Of a stretch of DNA of 64,000 nucleotides, positions 47,600-58,059 are shown piece by piece. The stretch lies in contig NC_012873.2 of NCBI RefSeq assembly GCF_000003195.3, forward strand, positions 45,343,061 through 45,407,060, given 5' to 3'. The DNA comes from Sorghum bicolor (Eukaryota; Streptophyta; Magnoliopsida; Poales; Poaceae). The notes under the pieces are model-generated. The model saw only the letters and a program-made list of their open reading frames with translations. It did not search any database and was not told the origin of the DNA. Position 1 is the first letter of the stretch, and each line of letters begins with the position of its first letter. The position numbers were made by a program, and so were the translations under genes.

Positions 47600-48990
47600 T
47601 CAAATCGCTCACACACGACACGAACACGACACATGGGAACGCAACACAAGGGAAGAAGACCCAGAAGCAGCATCGAACGCGGCAGTGGTGGGCACTCACA
47701 TCACACTGGCACGCCACGGACCACGCTAATCTACCATCCTAATCCACCCCCGCCGCCGCTAAAATATCACTGTAATCGCGGTGTATCTCCGTAATCCCCC
47801 ACCACACCCACTTTTTTTTTTTCCCGCTTCAGTTCACTTCACTCCCTCGCGTCGTCCCTCCCCCACCTTTTGCTTTTGTTCCGCCTTCCCCGCGCTCTCC
47901 TCCTCTTCCTCCCTCCAGACGCTGGATCCTCGCCCCGCCAGCCACAAAAGCGGCGGCGGCGGCCACCCTCGCCAGCCTCCGTCCGTCCAGCCGAGATCCG
48001 CGCCGAAGTCAGGCGGGCCTCGTGTCGCCGCTCACTCCTCCTGCTGCTCCTCAGATTCGCTTGGTACGCTTCGCACCCAGATCCAAATCTCCTCCTCGCC
48101 TCGGCTTTGCTTGTTTTGCTTGGTGTCACCCTGCTGATCCGAACCCATCATTTGCTCAGGTGCTTTCCTTCTCTTATTCGGTGAGGTCGACAGCGCAACT
48201 TCTGCCATCGCCGGCCTTCACCCTTCCACGCGGCGCGGCCGCGCACCGAGCCCGCCGCCGCTCCTGCCCCCCAGGTTCGTCCTTCCTTTCCTACTCGGTG
48301 CTGCTTGTACCCTCGGCACCATCATGGCTCAATCACCTACTCTCGTCCCGGTCCGTATATCACCAAATGATGTCGCTGTTATCATGCTCTCTCGCATCAC
48401 CACATTCACTGCCGACACAGTGAAGCGCACAGCTCATAGCAAACATATATAGCAGCCTTTTTGGAGTCTCGCCTTTTGGGCACCTTGTTTTTTTCCCCCC
48501 TCCCCTCCTCTGTTTGTTGGGACTGGTTTTATTTGTCTCCGAGTACTCGGTGGACTATTACCGCTGATTCACCCATGATTGCCTGCCTTTTTTTCTGGAT
48601 CGCTGATTTAATGCGCCCCGCTAAGCTTACAGGCTGTTGAATCTCACTTACTCCTGTTTGGGTCAGTGGTCATGAGGTACTAGTGTGCCTTGTCTTTTGG
48701 CCTGAAAATTAATGTCTTTTTTTGCTGCTCGTACTTGTTTGTCTGTTTCTTCACCGCAGAGATCACTCAAATGCCTGGCGTCTCTGTTGTGTTGTACTTG
48801 TACCGCCTACACATCATGTTCATCAACAGCATTCTTCTTTCCCTCAGAAGGCGACTACCTTCAATGTGTACTATTACGTTCAGGTCACTGATGGGAATCA
48901 TTTGTTTAACTTCTGCAGATAACCATTGCTACAGGGATGAGTTGAACTCCAAACTACTCTGAGGGGGTGGGCAGAGCTCAAAATGGTTTT
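47600..48990 (+). promoter_or_regulatory. Promoter and intron-containing 5' leader of the TIR-NB-TPR gene
   Basis: GC-rich and CpG-rich DNA from about 47800, with a pyrimidine tract (T12 then CCCGC) at 47811-47825, looks like a transcription start region; no clear TATA box was seen. Candidate leader splice donors are CAG|GTGCTT (48159) and CAG|GTTCGT (48274). Candidate acceptors are CACCGCAG at 48760 and TTCTGCAG at 48918. Splicing is inferred from motifs only. Short ORFs here (47781-48423) have no recognisable domain and are taken as leader. Confidence 0.55.
48937..48945 (+). promoter_or_regulatory. Minimal upstream ORF (ATG AGT TGA)
   Basis: A two-codon uORF ends 45 nt before the main ATG and lies after the likely last leader acceptor at 48918, so it should be in the mature mRNA. 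Its stop is in frame with the main CDS. Very short uORFs near the main start often reduce translation. Confidence 0.5.
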
Positions 48991-51900
48991 ATGAAGCTTC
49001 AACATGAAACCTCCGATGCCGAGGCGCTGGTCTCGGCAGCATCAAGGAACCTCTCGTCCTCTTCATCGGCATTTGTTTCAGCAAACCAGTCCCCTTTCTT
49101 CACGCCACGGTCACTGTCTGCCCGTGTCCCAGAGCACACTGATCCTGAGAACAAGTGTCCCTCCAATGGTATTGCGCTGAAAATCAGTGATATACTCTCT
49201 GGTGATTCCTTCACACCACAGGAGCCGTTACCATCAGCTAGTGTCGGGGTCTTGCCGTCAGATGTGTCTCCTCCTATTAGCCTCTGCACTTCAAGCAACT
49301 TTGGCACTCCAGCGATTGTCTACAACAATCCCAGCTTTGTTTCTACTTTCAGTGGTCCATGTCAAGGCAGTTCATCAGCGACCAGCAATGGTGGTCGTTC
49401 GGCTCCGAAGGAAAAGCACAAGAGGCTCGGGGGAATATATCGGAAATCATCATCGTCCCAACCTACAACATCAGCTGCCTCTGTCAGTAGGCTTCGCAGT
49501 TACGATGTGTACATTGGATTTCACGGCCACAAGGCTTCACTGCTGAGGTTCACAAACTGGCTCCGTGCAGAACTTGAGATCCATGGAATCAGCTGCTTTG
49601 TTTCTGACAGGTCAAGATGCCGGAATTCTCGCAGCCATGATGCTGTCGAGAGGATAATGAATGCTTCCACCTATGGAGTTGTTATCCTCACGAAGAAGTC
49701 ATTTGGCAACCCTTATACCATTGAAGAGCTCAGGAACTTCTTTGGCAAGAAAAATCTTATCCCTATATTTTTCGACTTGGATGCAGCTGATTGCCTTGCC
49801 AGGGATATCATCGAGAAGCGAGGAGAATTGTGGGAGAAACATGGCGGTGAGCTGTGGATGTTGTATGGTGGGATGGAACATGAGTGGATGGAATCAGTTG
49901 ATGCTCTTTCTCGGGTGGTAGATGTGCAATTAGAAGCAAATGATGGCAACTGGAGAGATTGCATACTGCAAGCAATCATTCTTTTGGCCACAAAATTGGG
50001 CAGGAGAAGCGTGGTTGATAGGGTGAACCGGTGGAAAGGGAGGATGGAGAAGGAGGAATTTCCTTTCCCTCGTAACGATGATTTTGTTGGCAGGAAAAAA
50101 GAGCTCTCGGAATTGGAACTCATTTTGTTTGGTGATGTCACAGGAGATGGAGAAAGAGAATATTTTGAGCTCAAGACAAAGCAGAGAAGAAAAGGCCTTG
50201 CAGTTAGACGGTCTGCTAACAATCATGAGCACGTAAATACCGATGACAGCAAAGGTAAGGAGCCAGTTTTTTGGAAGGAGACTGAGAAAGATATTGAGAT
50301 GCAGAGATTGGGTAGTCCATTGCGGCATGGGCGTCCACTGAGAGTGAAGAATGGCGTAAGGTGTGGAAGGAAAAAAAGATCTAGGAAGATACTTTATGGT
50401 AAGGGTATTGCTTGCATATCAGGGGAGCCTGGAATTGGCAAGACAGACTTGGTTTTGGAGTATGCATATAGATTCTTCCAGAGATACAAGATGGTTCTGT
50501 GGGTCAGAGGGGAAAGCCGATATATTCGGCAGAACTATTTGGCTCTGCGAACTTTTCTGGAAGTTGACTTAAGTGTAGATACTCACTTGCATGAAAAGGG
50601 AAGTGATCGATGCTTTGAAGAGCAAGAAGAGGAAGCCATTGCCAAAATTCGTCAAGAATTGATGCGCGACATACCATTCTTAGTCATAATTGATAATTTG
50701 GAGAGTGAGAAGGACTGGTGGGATAAGAGAGTCATAATGGACCTTCTGCCACACTTTGGTGGGGAGACTCACTTCATCATAACAACACGTCTTCCACGAG
50801 TGATGAACTTGGAACCAATGAAGCTTTCTTATTTATCTGGTGCTGAGGCAATGGCTTTAATGAAGGGAGGTGTCAAGGACTATCCCCTGGTGGAAATTGA
50901 TGCACTCAAAACCATTGAGGAAAAGCTTCGAAGATTACCTCTTGGCCTAAGTATTGTTGGAGCTATACTCTCAGAGCTTCCAATCACTCCAACTAGGCTA
51001 CTTGACACATTGAATCGTACACCGCTCATCAGGAATATTTCATGGAATGACAGAGAAGATCTCAGCTTGAAAAATCATGAAATCCTTGTCCGGCTGCTGG
51101 ATGTGTGCTTATCAATATTTGACCATGCAGATGGTCCTAGGAGTCTGGCAACTCGGATGGTTCAAGTATGTGGTTGGTTTGCACCCTCTCCAGTTCCAAT
51201 TCACATGTTGGCTCGGGCTGCACACAAAGTCCCAAAGAAGCACCGGAGGGGTCCAAGGTGGAGGAAGTGGTGGCGAACACTTACTTGTGGCCTTGCAACT
51301 TCTAGGATGAAAAGATCTGAAGCTGAAGCAGCTGCAATGTTAATAAGGTTTGGAATTGCCAGATGCAGTGCAAAGCCTGAACATGTACAGTTCCATGATC
51401 TGATCAGGCTATATGCTCGAAAGCGAGGAGGCACAAGAACAGCTCAGGCCGTGGTCCAATCAGTGTACCTCCAAGGCTCAATCAAACATTCCTCCGAGCA
51501 CCTGTGGGCTTCGTGCTTCATGGTTTTTGGATTTGGTTCTGATCCTCTGTTGGTAGAACTGAGACCATCTGAACTAATGTTCTTTGTGAAACAGATTGTC
51601 ATGCCACTTGCAATACACACATTTATAACATACTCCCGCTGTAACGCAGCACTAGACCTGCTTCGCCTGTGCACTGATGCATTAGAGAGAGCAGCTGAGT
51701 CCATGCTTGTTCATGCTGGAAAATGGAGAGAAACATCATTCTCCTGCTTTAGACAAGCTCATTCAGAAGCTCAGTACACTTATATTTGGCAGGAGCTGGC
51801 TCTTCTGAAAGCTTCTGTACTGGAAACAAGGGCCAAGCTGATGCTCCGGGGTGGACAATATGACATTGGAGATGACCTGATAAGAAAGGCGATATTTATC

Positions 51901-51999
51901 CGCACTTCTATCTGTGGCGAGCACCATCCTGATACTGTTTCTGCTCGAGAAACCCTCAGTAAACTTACAAGGCTTCTTACAACTGTTCAGCTTAGTTGA
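48991..51999 (+). CDS. TIR-NB-ARC-TPR (TNP-class) NLR-like protein
   Basis: This is a single exon of 1,002 codons. The start is the first ATG after an in-frame TGA at 48943; the frame's earlier GTG at 48967 is not needed. Residues 1-165 are Ser-rich and low-complexity. A TIR domain (about 169-315, starting SYDVYIGFHG) keeps the candidate NADase Glu in IEEL (E246). FVGR (365-368) opens NB-ARC. A Lys/Arg-rich insert with an NLS-like run (457-466) precedes Walker A GEPGIGKT (478-485). Walker B is FLVIIDNL (D568, second acidic residue replaced by Asn), then FIITTR, LPLGL (649-653) and FHD (801-803) in place of MHD. The C-terminus has TPR-like helices ending in GEHHPDT (976-982), with no LRRs. This matches the conserved TNP family of grasses; by family knowledge it is an immune or cell-death related STAND ATPase. 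It is intact and surrounded by transposons. Confidence 0.93.
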   Translation: MKLQHETSDAEALVSAASRNLSSSSSAFVSANQSPFFTPRSLSARVPEHTDPENKCPSNGIALKISDILSGDSFTPQEPLPSASVGVLPSDVSPPISLCTSSNFGTPAIVYNNPSFVSTFSGPCQGSSSATSNGGRSAPKEKHKRLGGIYRKSSSSQPTTSAASVSRLRSYDVYIGFHGHKASLLRFTNWLRAELEIHGISCFVSDRSRCRNSRSHDAVERIMNASTYGVVILTKKSFGNPYTIEELRNFFGKKNLIPIFFDLDAADCLARDIIEKRGELWEKHGGELWMLYGGMEHEWMESVDALSRVVDVQLEANDGNWRDCILQAIILLATKLGRRSVVDRVNRWKGRMEKEEFPFPRNDDFVGRKKELSELELILFGDVTGDGEREYFELKTKQRRKGLAVRRSANNHEHVNTDDSKGKEPVFWKETEKDIEMQRLGSPLRHGRPLRVKNGVRCGRKKRSRKILYGKGIACISGEPGIGKTDLVLEYAYRFFQRYKMVLWVRGESRYIRQNYLALRTFLEVDLSVDTHLHEKGSDRCFEEQEEEAIAKIRQELMRDIPFLVIIDNLESEKDWWDKRVIMDLLPHFGGETHFIITTRLPRVMNLEPMKLSYLSGAEAMALMKGGVKDYPLVEIDALKTIEEKLRRLPLGLSIVGAILSELPITPTRLLDTLNRTPLIRNISWNDREDLSLKNHEILVRLLDVCLSIFDHADGPRSLATRMVQVCGWFAPSPVPIHMLARAAHKVPKKHRRGPRWRKWWRTLTCGLATSRMKRSEAEAAAMLIRFGIARCSAKPEHVQFHDLIRLYARKRGGTRTAQAVVQSVYLQGSIKHSSEHLWASCFMVFGFGSDPLLVELRPSELMFFVKQIVMPLAIHTFITYSRCNAALDLLRLCTDALERAAESMLVHAGKWRETSFSCFRQAHSEAQYTYIWQELALLKASVLETRAKLMLRGGQYDIGDDLIRKAIFIRTSICGEHHPDTVSARETLSKLTRLLTTVQLS

Positions 52000-52173
52000 T
52001 TCATATAGTTTAGGAGTTCACAATATATTCTTTTCAGTGTGCCTTTTCATGAACGCCGTATAAAATGCACCAGATCTTGAAATAACAAAGTAAATTTGTC
52101 TCAAGTATTCTTGACTGCTTTTTGTTGCTTGATGGTTCGTTCTTTCTATCATTCTTGTTTCATAACTATGCTA
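52000..52173 (+). other. 3' UTR side of the TIR-NB-TPR gene
   Basis: AT-rich sequence without coding content follows the TGA at 51999. No unambiguous AATAAA was seen; an AATAACAAAG stretch at about 52081 could serve as a weak near-upstream element. Confidence 0.35.
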
Positions 52174-52488
52174 CTCCCTCCGTCTCAAGATACAAGGCGT
52201 AACTGTTTTTTTCCTCAGTCCCATGATACAAGGCGCCTGGACTTAAACTTCCGCATGCAGCATCTAATGCAGGACTAAATAATCAATATTATCTCCCACG
52301 CCAATGCATTTGTGCAGCATGCATGCATGAATGCTGGAAGCTAATTGGCTACGCCCTTTCTCAATGCACGCATGCAATGTGGCATTAAATTGGATGAACA
52401 ACAAAAATAGCTTTAATGTGTAGGAGTTAATTTGCTTCTTGGTCTTGGTGCTTGAGGAATTACGCCTTCTATCATGAGACGGAGGGAG
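52174..52488. mobile_element. Stowaway MITE, 315 bp
   Basis: Inverted ends CTCCCTCCGTCTCA and its complement, flanked by TA on both sides (52172-52173 and 52489-52490). These are the hallmark ends of Stowaway/Mariner MITEs of grasses. It lies 175 bp after the stop codon of the TIR-NB-TPR gene and may fall in its 3' UTR. Confidence 0.9.
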
Positions 52489-52490
52489 TA

Positions 52491-52963
52491 CATTGGAGTG
52501 AGCTACTGTATTCCAGTTTTCTAGACTATGGTTGCAACAGCACAGTAGCACACACAAAATAATAGTGAACTGATGTGTGTGGAAGTTTGCATCCCTCAAT
52601 GATAAGGTATCATAGTTTTTCTTGATGCTACAGTGATGTACATTATCACTTTAATGATCATGTCCAATCAAACTCATACATGGAATGTTTTCATTTGTTA
52701 GTTGAAGAGTTGGGCATTGCTTTTAGTTTTATAGTTGCATCAAGTGCAGCTAATGTTAACTTTAGAAGAACTTGCAGCCATGGATTTGCACCATGCTGTT
52801 ATCAACTTCCACATTCCTTTGCAATGAACTTGCTGCATGTGGTACTTTTCATTCAAACATCAATAATGAAGCAACTAATTTATCAGCAACTATCATGATT
52901 GCAACCTTCAGCTCAGCGGTGTAAATTTTGTTACTGATTTGCCAAGTCTTGGCTGATGGTTGG
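52491..52963. other. Intergenic, nothing recognised
   Basis: AT-rich DNA between the Stowaway MITE and the mini retrotransposon. A 72-codon frame at 52680-52898 has no recognisable features. Confidence 0.5.
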
Positions 52964-53222
52964 TGTCATGGACATTGGGTCCATGGGATAACTAGACCTA
53001 GGCTATGCTTTTCATGGCCGAGATCTGTCTTCTAGGGCGAGGTTTTACCCCTCTGCTGCCTAGGCTTGAGAGTACTGGGGAGAGAGATTAGAAGTTGTCA
53101 TATTGTTCTTGCTTCATTATATCAATAGAGTCTCCAGATATTTATGTCCCTTCTACTTCAACTCTTTTGCTAAATAACCTATCTGGGACTAATATAAATT
53201 TCAAATACAAAGATAACTAAAC

Positions 53223-53590
53223 TTATAAAGATAACTGTGCCGAACTATCAGCCCATCGGCCAGATGGGCCGTGGCCGTGGCTTGCTCGGCTGCCCTGCGC
53301 ACATCGCGGGCGCGCCGCCTTCTGGTGGATGCCGCACATGACATCTCTCCCCTCCTCGAGATCCAGCTCGTCGTCGAGCTGAAAGTCTGGAAACTGCTCG
53401 CGGAACGTGTCGACATCTTCCCAGGTGGCCGACTCCGGAGGTTCGCCGCGCCAGTGGATGAGCAGGTGGTCGGCGGCGGCGGATGGTGGTGATGGTGAGC
53501 GGGAGCGAGTAGGTGAGTCGGCGGCGGCGGATGGTGGTGATGGTGAGCGGGAGCGAGTAGGCGAGGATCGCCAGACTTGTGATACCAAGT
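53223..53590 (-). pseudogene. Chromodomain fragment ORF of the mini element
   Basis: The minus-strand frame is open from the PBS through the interior into the left LTR. It encodes two copies of a 16-residue Ser/Pro/Ala-rich unit (SPTRSRSPSPPSAAAD), then the C-terminal half of a chromodomain (LLIHWRGEPPESATWEDVD) and the FxLDDELxLEEGRDVM tail typical of chromovirus integrases. The N-terminal half of the chromodomain and everything else of gag-pol are missing. There is no ATG at the start; the frame begins at TTG in the PBS. The frame is intact although the LTRs have diverged. Confidence 0.6.
53469..53564. repeat. 48-bp tandem duplication in the mini element
   Basis: Two nearly identical 48-bp units (53469-53516 and 53517-53564), GTCGGCGGCGGCGGATGG..., preserve the reading frame because 48 is a multiple of three. 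Confidence 0.85.
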
Positions 53591-53975
53591 TGTCATGGAC
53601 ATTGGGTCCATGGGATAACTAGACCTAGGCTATGCTTTTCATGGCCGAGATCTGTCTTCTAAGGCGAGGTTTTACCCCTCTGCTGCCGGCTTGAGAGTAC
53701 TGGGGAGAGAGATTAGAAGTTGTCATATTGTTCTTGTTTGATTATATCAATAGAGCCTACAGATATTTATGTCCCTTCTACTTCACCTCTTTTGCTAAAT
53801 AACCTATCTGGGACTAATATAAATTGCAATACAAAGATAACTAAACCTATAAAGATAACTGTGCCGAACTATCAGCCCATCGGTCAGATGGGCCCTGGCC
53901 GTGGCTTGCTTGGCTGCCCTGCGTACGTCGGGCGCGCCACCTTCTGGTGGATGCTGCACATGACAGTTGGACTAC

Positions 53976-53994
53976 TCTCTCTCTTCTCTCTCTC

Positions 53995-54036
<42 letters not shown>
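53976..54036. repeat. (CT)n microsatellite
   Basis: About 60 bp of CT with a few TT and GT interruptions, adjacent to the right TSD of the mini element. Confidence 0.9.
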
Positions 54037-54039
<3 letters not shown>

Positions 54040-54307
54040 GATCTTCATGTTTGAGTGTAACCTGCTTATGGAGATTTGAGACAGATTTGTCAATTGGCCT
54101 GGCTCAAGGCAGAGATGATCTGAGGTCATTTCTGTATGTTTGAATACTGTGAATGGGCCATGATGAATAGGATACGTTTCTTTTTTGTGCAAGTCTGGAC
54201 ACATTTGTATCTTCATGCATTACTGTAATAGCTATGGGCCTATGGCAGAATTAACATTAAATATGAACCACGCAATGTAAATATGATATTGATCGATTAT
54301 TATTACA

Positions 54308-54330
54308 GTTTATTTTATTTTATTTTATTG
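54308..54330. repeat. (TTTTA)n microsatellite
   Basis: Four to five units of TTTTA in AT-rich intergenic DNA. Confidence 0.8.
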
Positions 54331-57171
54331 AATCATATATTACATTGTTTATCATAGGATGCACTGGCACTAATGTCTACTAGTTGTCCCTTGTGTACTC
54401 TTCATACTCCATATAGTTCTGTACTCATCTCAGTGCTGCAACTTCCTCTATATTAATTGTGTTGACTTTGTCATCAACCTTGTTCTGTCACTAATTTGTT
54501 GACTTTTTCTAGCCATATGTTAGTGCACATTTGTATATTCCAACTCCTAACTGGCTCCAGTACTCCAGTGGGCAGTGTTTCTGCTTGAATATGGATTGGT
54601 ATGAATGTGGAAATTGTGTATATTTGGTTCTATTGTGTAGCTGGGAGTCGAGACTCTTGTTATATCTGTCATTTTTTTGTAATTTTAACCATATAGGGAT
54701 GCTGAAAGTGTTAATGTGGATTTGTGTTCTTTAGAATTTTATAGAAATTACTGAATTTGGGTCTAGATGCAGCATCAGGTTTGTTGCAGCCTCTTAATCT
54801 AAGTCAGAAGGTACCTTCCTTTTCCTTTTTCCTTTTACCATGCAAGATGACTGAAACAAGTTGCTCAGACCTAATTATTTCGCCGTGGCATACCTATGAG
54901 TTGCATCTATGATTAATTTAGGAACCTATAATATATCAATAAACAGACTCAACAAAGTACCCATTCTAAAAATTGTGAAGCTGGATTCATTTTAGGAATT
55001 TACTTGTATTTTTTTATTTTACTAAGAAATGAAGTCGTTTCCAAATAATTTTTCAGAGAAATATTTTGTTTAGAAATAGGAATTTTATCCTGGCAGAGAA
55101 ATATTGACATCAAAACACTTCTCTTTTGACCCAGATTGTCAAAGTTTGCTGCCACATATCTCGATGTAAGCATTCCCAGATCAAGGAATTTTTTGTATTT
55201 GCTTGACATTAATGGATTTTGCAGTATTACCAATATGCCAGAGTTCTTGTGAGTTGTACTATTGGAATTTGGAAAGGTAAAACTCTAGAAGCTGCTTATT
55301 TGTCATCAATCATATAATATGCATTTGATGTAATCTTGATATTTTTGTTGTTCATATGCATTTTGCTCCAGCTGTCAAATGTCAGTTGCAGCTGTGTAAT
55401 ATTACTTCTATATTCACTAGCCATATTGTATAGATGTTATAGCTGTGGTGGCTCTGGGAAAACGAGATTAGTGTCTTTTGTCAGGTTATAGAGGCCCAAG
55501 ATGGCATGATGGCTGTTAGAGCAGTAACTTTATATGTATCATATCATTTCTGACATTTGCACTCTGCAATCATCCAGGTCAACACCATTCTGTCTGAGGA
55601 ATTGCTGGTGCCTCTACTTATACATAACTAGTATACAATAAAATGATGTACATCAATTCTCTTATTGCTTTTTTGCTAACTGTAAAAAATCATTTAGCAT
55701 TACTAGATAGTGTACATATATATATATATACACACACACACACATTGCTAGTATGCCAAGGATTAATCATCTCATGTACGTTGAACCATCCAGCTCATGT
55801 TATACCTAATATAAGATAGGGAGCATGTGTCATAAAACTTTTAGCCAAAAAACTTGAAGATAGGTGGGCAATGAGCAAATTGTTTAACTTATAAGTTCTC
55901 CCGTGCAAAAATGGAAGCAACCTAATGTCAACTATAAGTTTTGAACTGTACTAAGAGTTTGTTTTATGTAGATCATGCTACAACCAGAGTGATGGCTATG
56001 CTAATGATTTTCTTTTGTATTTAAATGTACACCCTTTCTTTGGTTAAGTTTCTTAAGTGGGCCTTAAATGTTGGTTCTTATATATTCCCAAATGGCTAGC
56101 TGGTTATGATGAAGGGTAGCTAATTAGCAATATGTTTAGGAGAAAATAATTGCTGGGTCTTGCGTGTCTAATATTAGAGCCTTAACCTGTCTCTTTTGGG
56201 TGTTCTGGTTAAAAGGTATGTGCATTAATGATAATGGCAAGTTAGTGTGGCTGGTTATTGATAGGGAAGACTGTTTGGGGAGAAAAATTAGCTGTCCAGT
56301 TCTGTGATATCTATATTTTGTTTAATTGAAAAAGGTGCCACTGCAGCACATGTTTTATTTCACGGTTAAATTATATACACGCTGTTTATCAGAGGGATTT
56401 ATTGAATACGAGTTTTGAATTATTGGAGATTGTTAATTCTGTTCTTTCGTAATTTGAAATAAGTGAAACATAGTCTGGGTTGTATTCCTCTTGATTTTGT
56501 TACCCTATTATATATTGTAGAGGCGTTTTTACCCATAATATCTATATGCCTGCTATTTGGAAGATTCATGTTCTTTGCTAGAGTTGTGACAACATTTGTG
56601 GTTTTGTGACATCACAAGCTTATGACAAAAGCAGGGCTTGCTTAAAGTAATTAACCCGACCAATGTAGTCTCTGCAACGAACGGTGGTCAATCTTTCTTC
56701 TGTTTTGGTATTGCTAAAATCGTGTAATTTGGTGACTGGCCAGATTTGGCATCATTAGCAATAAGAAACCCTGCCAGGCTTATACTTGCTGTTGTGCTGT
56801 GTTGTGGGGCCCTGGGGCCTATGTTGATGCCGTAGCCATCTGGTACCAGAACACCACTGGAAAAGCGCATCAAGCAAATATTTAAACAGAAAATAAAGTC
56901 CTGCATCGCTTCGCTGGTGACTTGCAGGCCCCTTGAATCAGAGACTCGCTTGGATTTGAAGAAGAGATGGTAGTACAAAGCAGAGTGGCACTCCAGCAGC
57001 TTGATTGATAGTACCTGAAGTCTACTTACGGCAGCATCCAGGATTTTTTTTTTGACAAGAAGCATCCAGGATTGAGATCTCGTCGCGCGTTCCATGTTGA
57101 TTCCATTTCATGATACTCTGCCATTCCACACGAAATCCTGCTTCATCGCGCCACCTGGGAAGGGAGAATTA
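54331..57171. other. Intergenic region, no gene recognised
   Basis: About 2.8 kb of AT-rich sequence with only short frames. A compound (TA)n(CA)n microsatellite lies at 55717-55744. The longest frame (56688-57095, minus, 135 codons) has no domain, no coding-like composition and no splice context, so it is not called. An 'agcatccaggatt' 13-mer is repeated at about 57030 and 57061. Confidence 0.5.
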
Positions 57172-57232
57172 AAAAATAACTAATTGTATATGCTGTAAGA
57201 TTTGATATGACGGAGAATCCGAAAAATTTTAT
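57172..57232. mobile_element. MITE fragment truncated by the Tat LTR
   Basis: The stretch 'ctgtaagatttgatatgacggagaatccgaaaaatttt' matches the inner 3' part of the Tourist-like MITE at about 47530-47575. It stops where the LTR begins at 57233, so the retrotransposon probably landed inside a MITE copy. The other half would lie beyond the window. Confidence 0.5.
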
Positions 57233-57587
57233 TGTCGGCGTCTAGACACGTGGTCTAGACATAAACGAGTATAAGAATGCGTGACTATCTAAGCTCGGAT
57301 GGTGATGCAAGTGAAACACAGAGAGTTTATACTGGTTCGGGCTAAGGATGTCCTACGTCCAGTGTGAGATTGGGAGTCTGTATTGCCTTACACCCAAAGG
57401 TGCTTGTAGTAGGGGTGTACAAGCAGGTTGCGAGAGAGGGCTAAGTTCCAAGTCTCGGCTTTGTGTGGTGGACAGAGCGCTGCTAGCTACCCTGCGTGAG
57501 AACTCGTTTGGAATTGTGGTGTTTGTGTGTGGATTGACCGTGTGCTGTGTGGATGAACTTGTCTTGGTCGTGAGCCCTGGCTCTCCT

Positions 57588-57593
57588 TTTATA
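57588..57593 (-). promoter_or_regulatory. TATA box of the Tat LTR
   Basis: TATAAAAGG on the minus strand, about 725 bp from the LTR start and 360 bp from its end. Confidence 0.6.
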
Positions 57594-57842
57594 GTCTTAA
57601 GGGGGGCGCAGGTTTTTACATGTGTGATTGGAGATTTCCTCTGCTGAGTGGTGAAGCCACAGTCCCGACCCTGTAGAAGCTTGTCCATCCCGTCCTTGAG
57701 GCATGGCTGACAGTATGGCTGCTCCTATGGAGGGTTACCGAGCCCTGTTGGAGTCGTGGGGGTCGGATCGGTGATACTGCAGTCTGTCCTGTTAACAGTG
57801 GGAGAAGACAGCAAATAGTGACGCTGGTTAATCTCTCCCATT

Positions 57843-57903
57843 CCTCTTTCACTGTGAGGTGGTACACCACAGTGAAAGAGGTGAGGTTACACAGTGAAAG
57901 AGG
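57843..57903. repeat. Hairpin with duplicated arm in the Tat LTR
   Basis: A 14-bp perfect inverted repeat (CCTCTTTCACTGTG at 57843-57856 and its complement at 57868-57881) has an 11-base loop. A second copy of the right arm follows at 57890-57903. Confidence 0.85.
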
Positions 57904-58059
57904 TGAGGCTGCAGTGACCAGGGTGGTTGGAATAGTCGCCACCATGCCCTGCTGCGATATGGGAGTCATTGCGCCTGTCACGTCTTGGGTACGGGCGTCG
58001 TGCGTCGGAAGCCTTGCACTGTGACGGGGGATCGGGCGAAGCAGCGTCGGCGCCCGAGC

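Larger units (their letters stand above)
52964..53965 (-). mobile_element. Mini LTR retrotransposon carrying a chromodomain fragment
   Basis: A complete 1,002-bp element. LTRs of 380 bp (52964-53343) and 375 bp (53591-53965) run TGTCAT...ATGACA, with a perfect TSD GTTGG (52959-52963 and 53966-53970). On the minus strand a PBS (ACTTGGTATCACAAG, tRNA-Met type) follows the right LTR, and a PPT (GAGGAGGGGAGAGA) precedes the left one. The interior is only 247 bp. Size and ends are TRIM-like, but the interior encodes a piece of a Ty3/Gypsy chromovirus C-terminus, so it derives from a chromovirus by internal deletion. LTR divergence is about 5% by eye. Confidence 0.9.

Noticed and set aside
47781..48423. 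ORFs of 104-133 codons before the TIR-NB-TPR CDS
   Set aside because: Pro/Ser/Arg-rich frames in GC-rich leader DNA on both strands; better explained as 5' UTR and intron.
49713..50328. Minus-strand ORFs of 132 and 169 codons
   Set aside because: Shadows of the TIR-NB-TPR coding strand.
53884..54216. 110-codon minus ORF
   Set aside because: It runs through the (CT)n microsatellite, giving Arg/Glu repeats, and into the LTR of the mini element.
56688..57095. 135-codon minus ORF near the Tat element
   Set aside because: No domain, no promoter or splice context, and ordinary chance for a frame in this composition.
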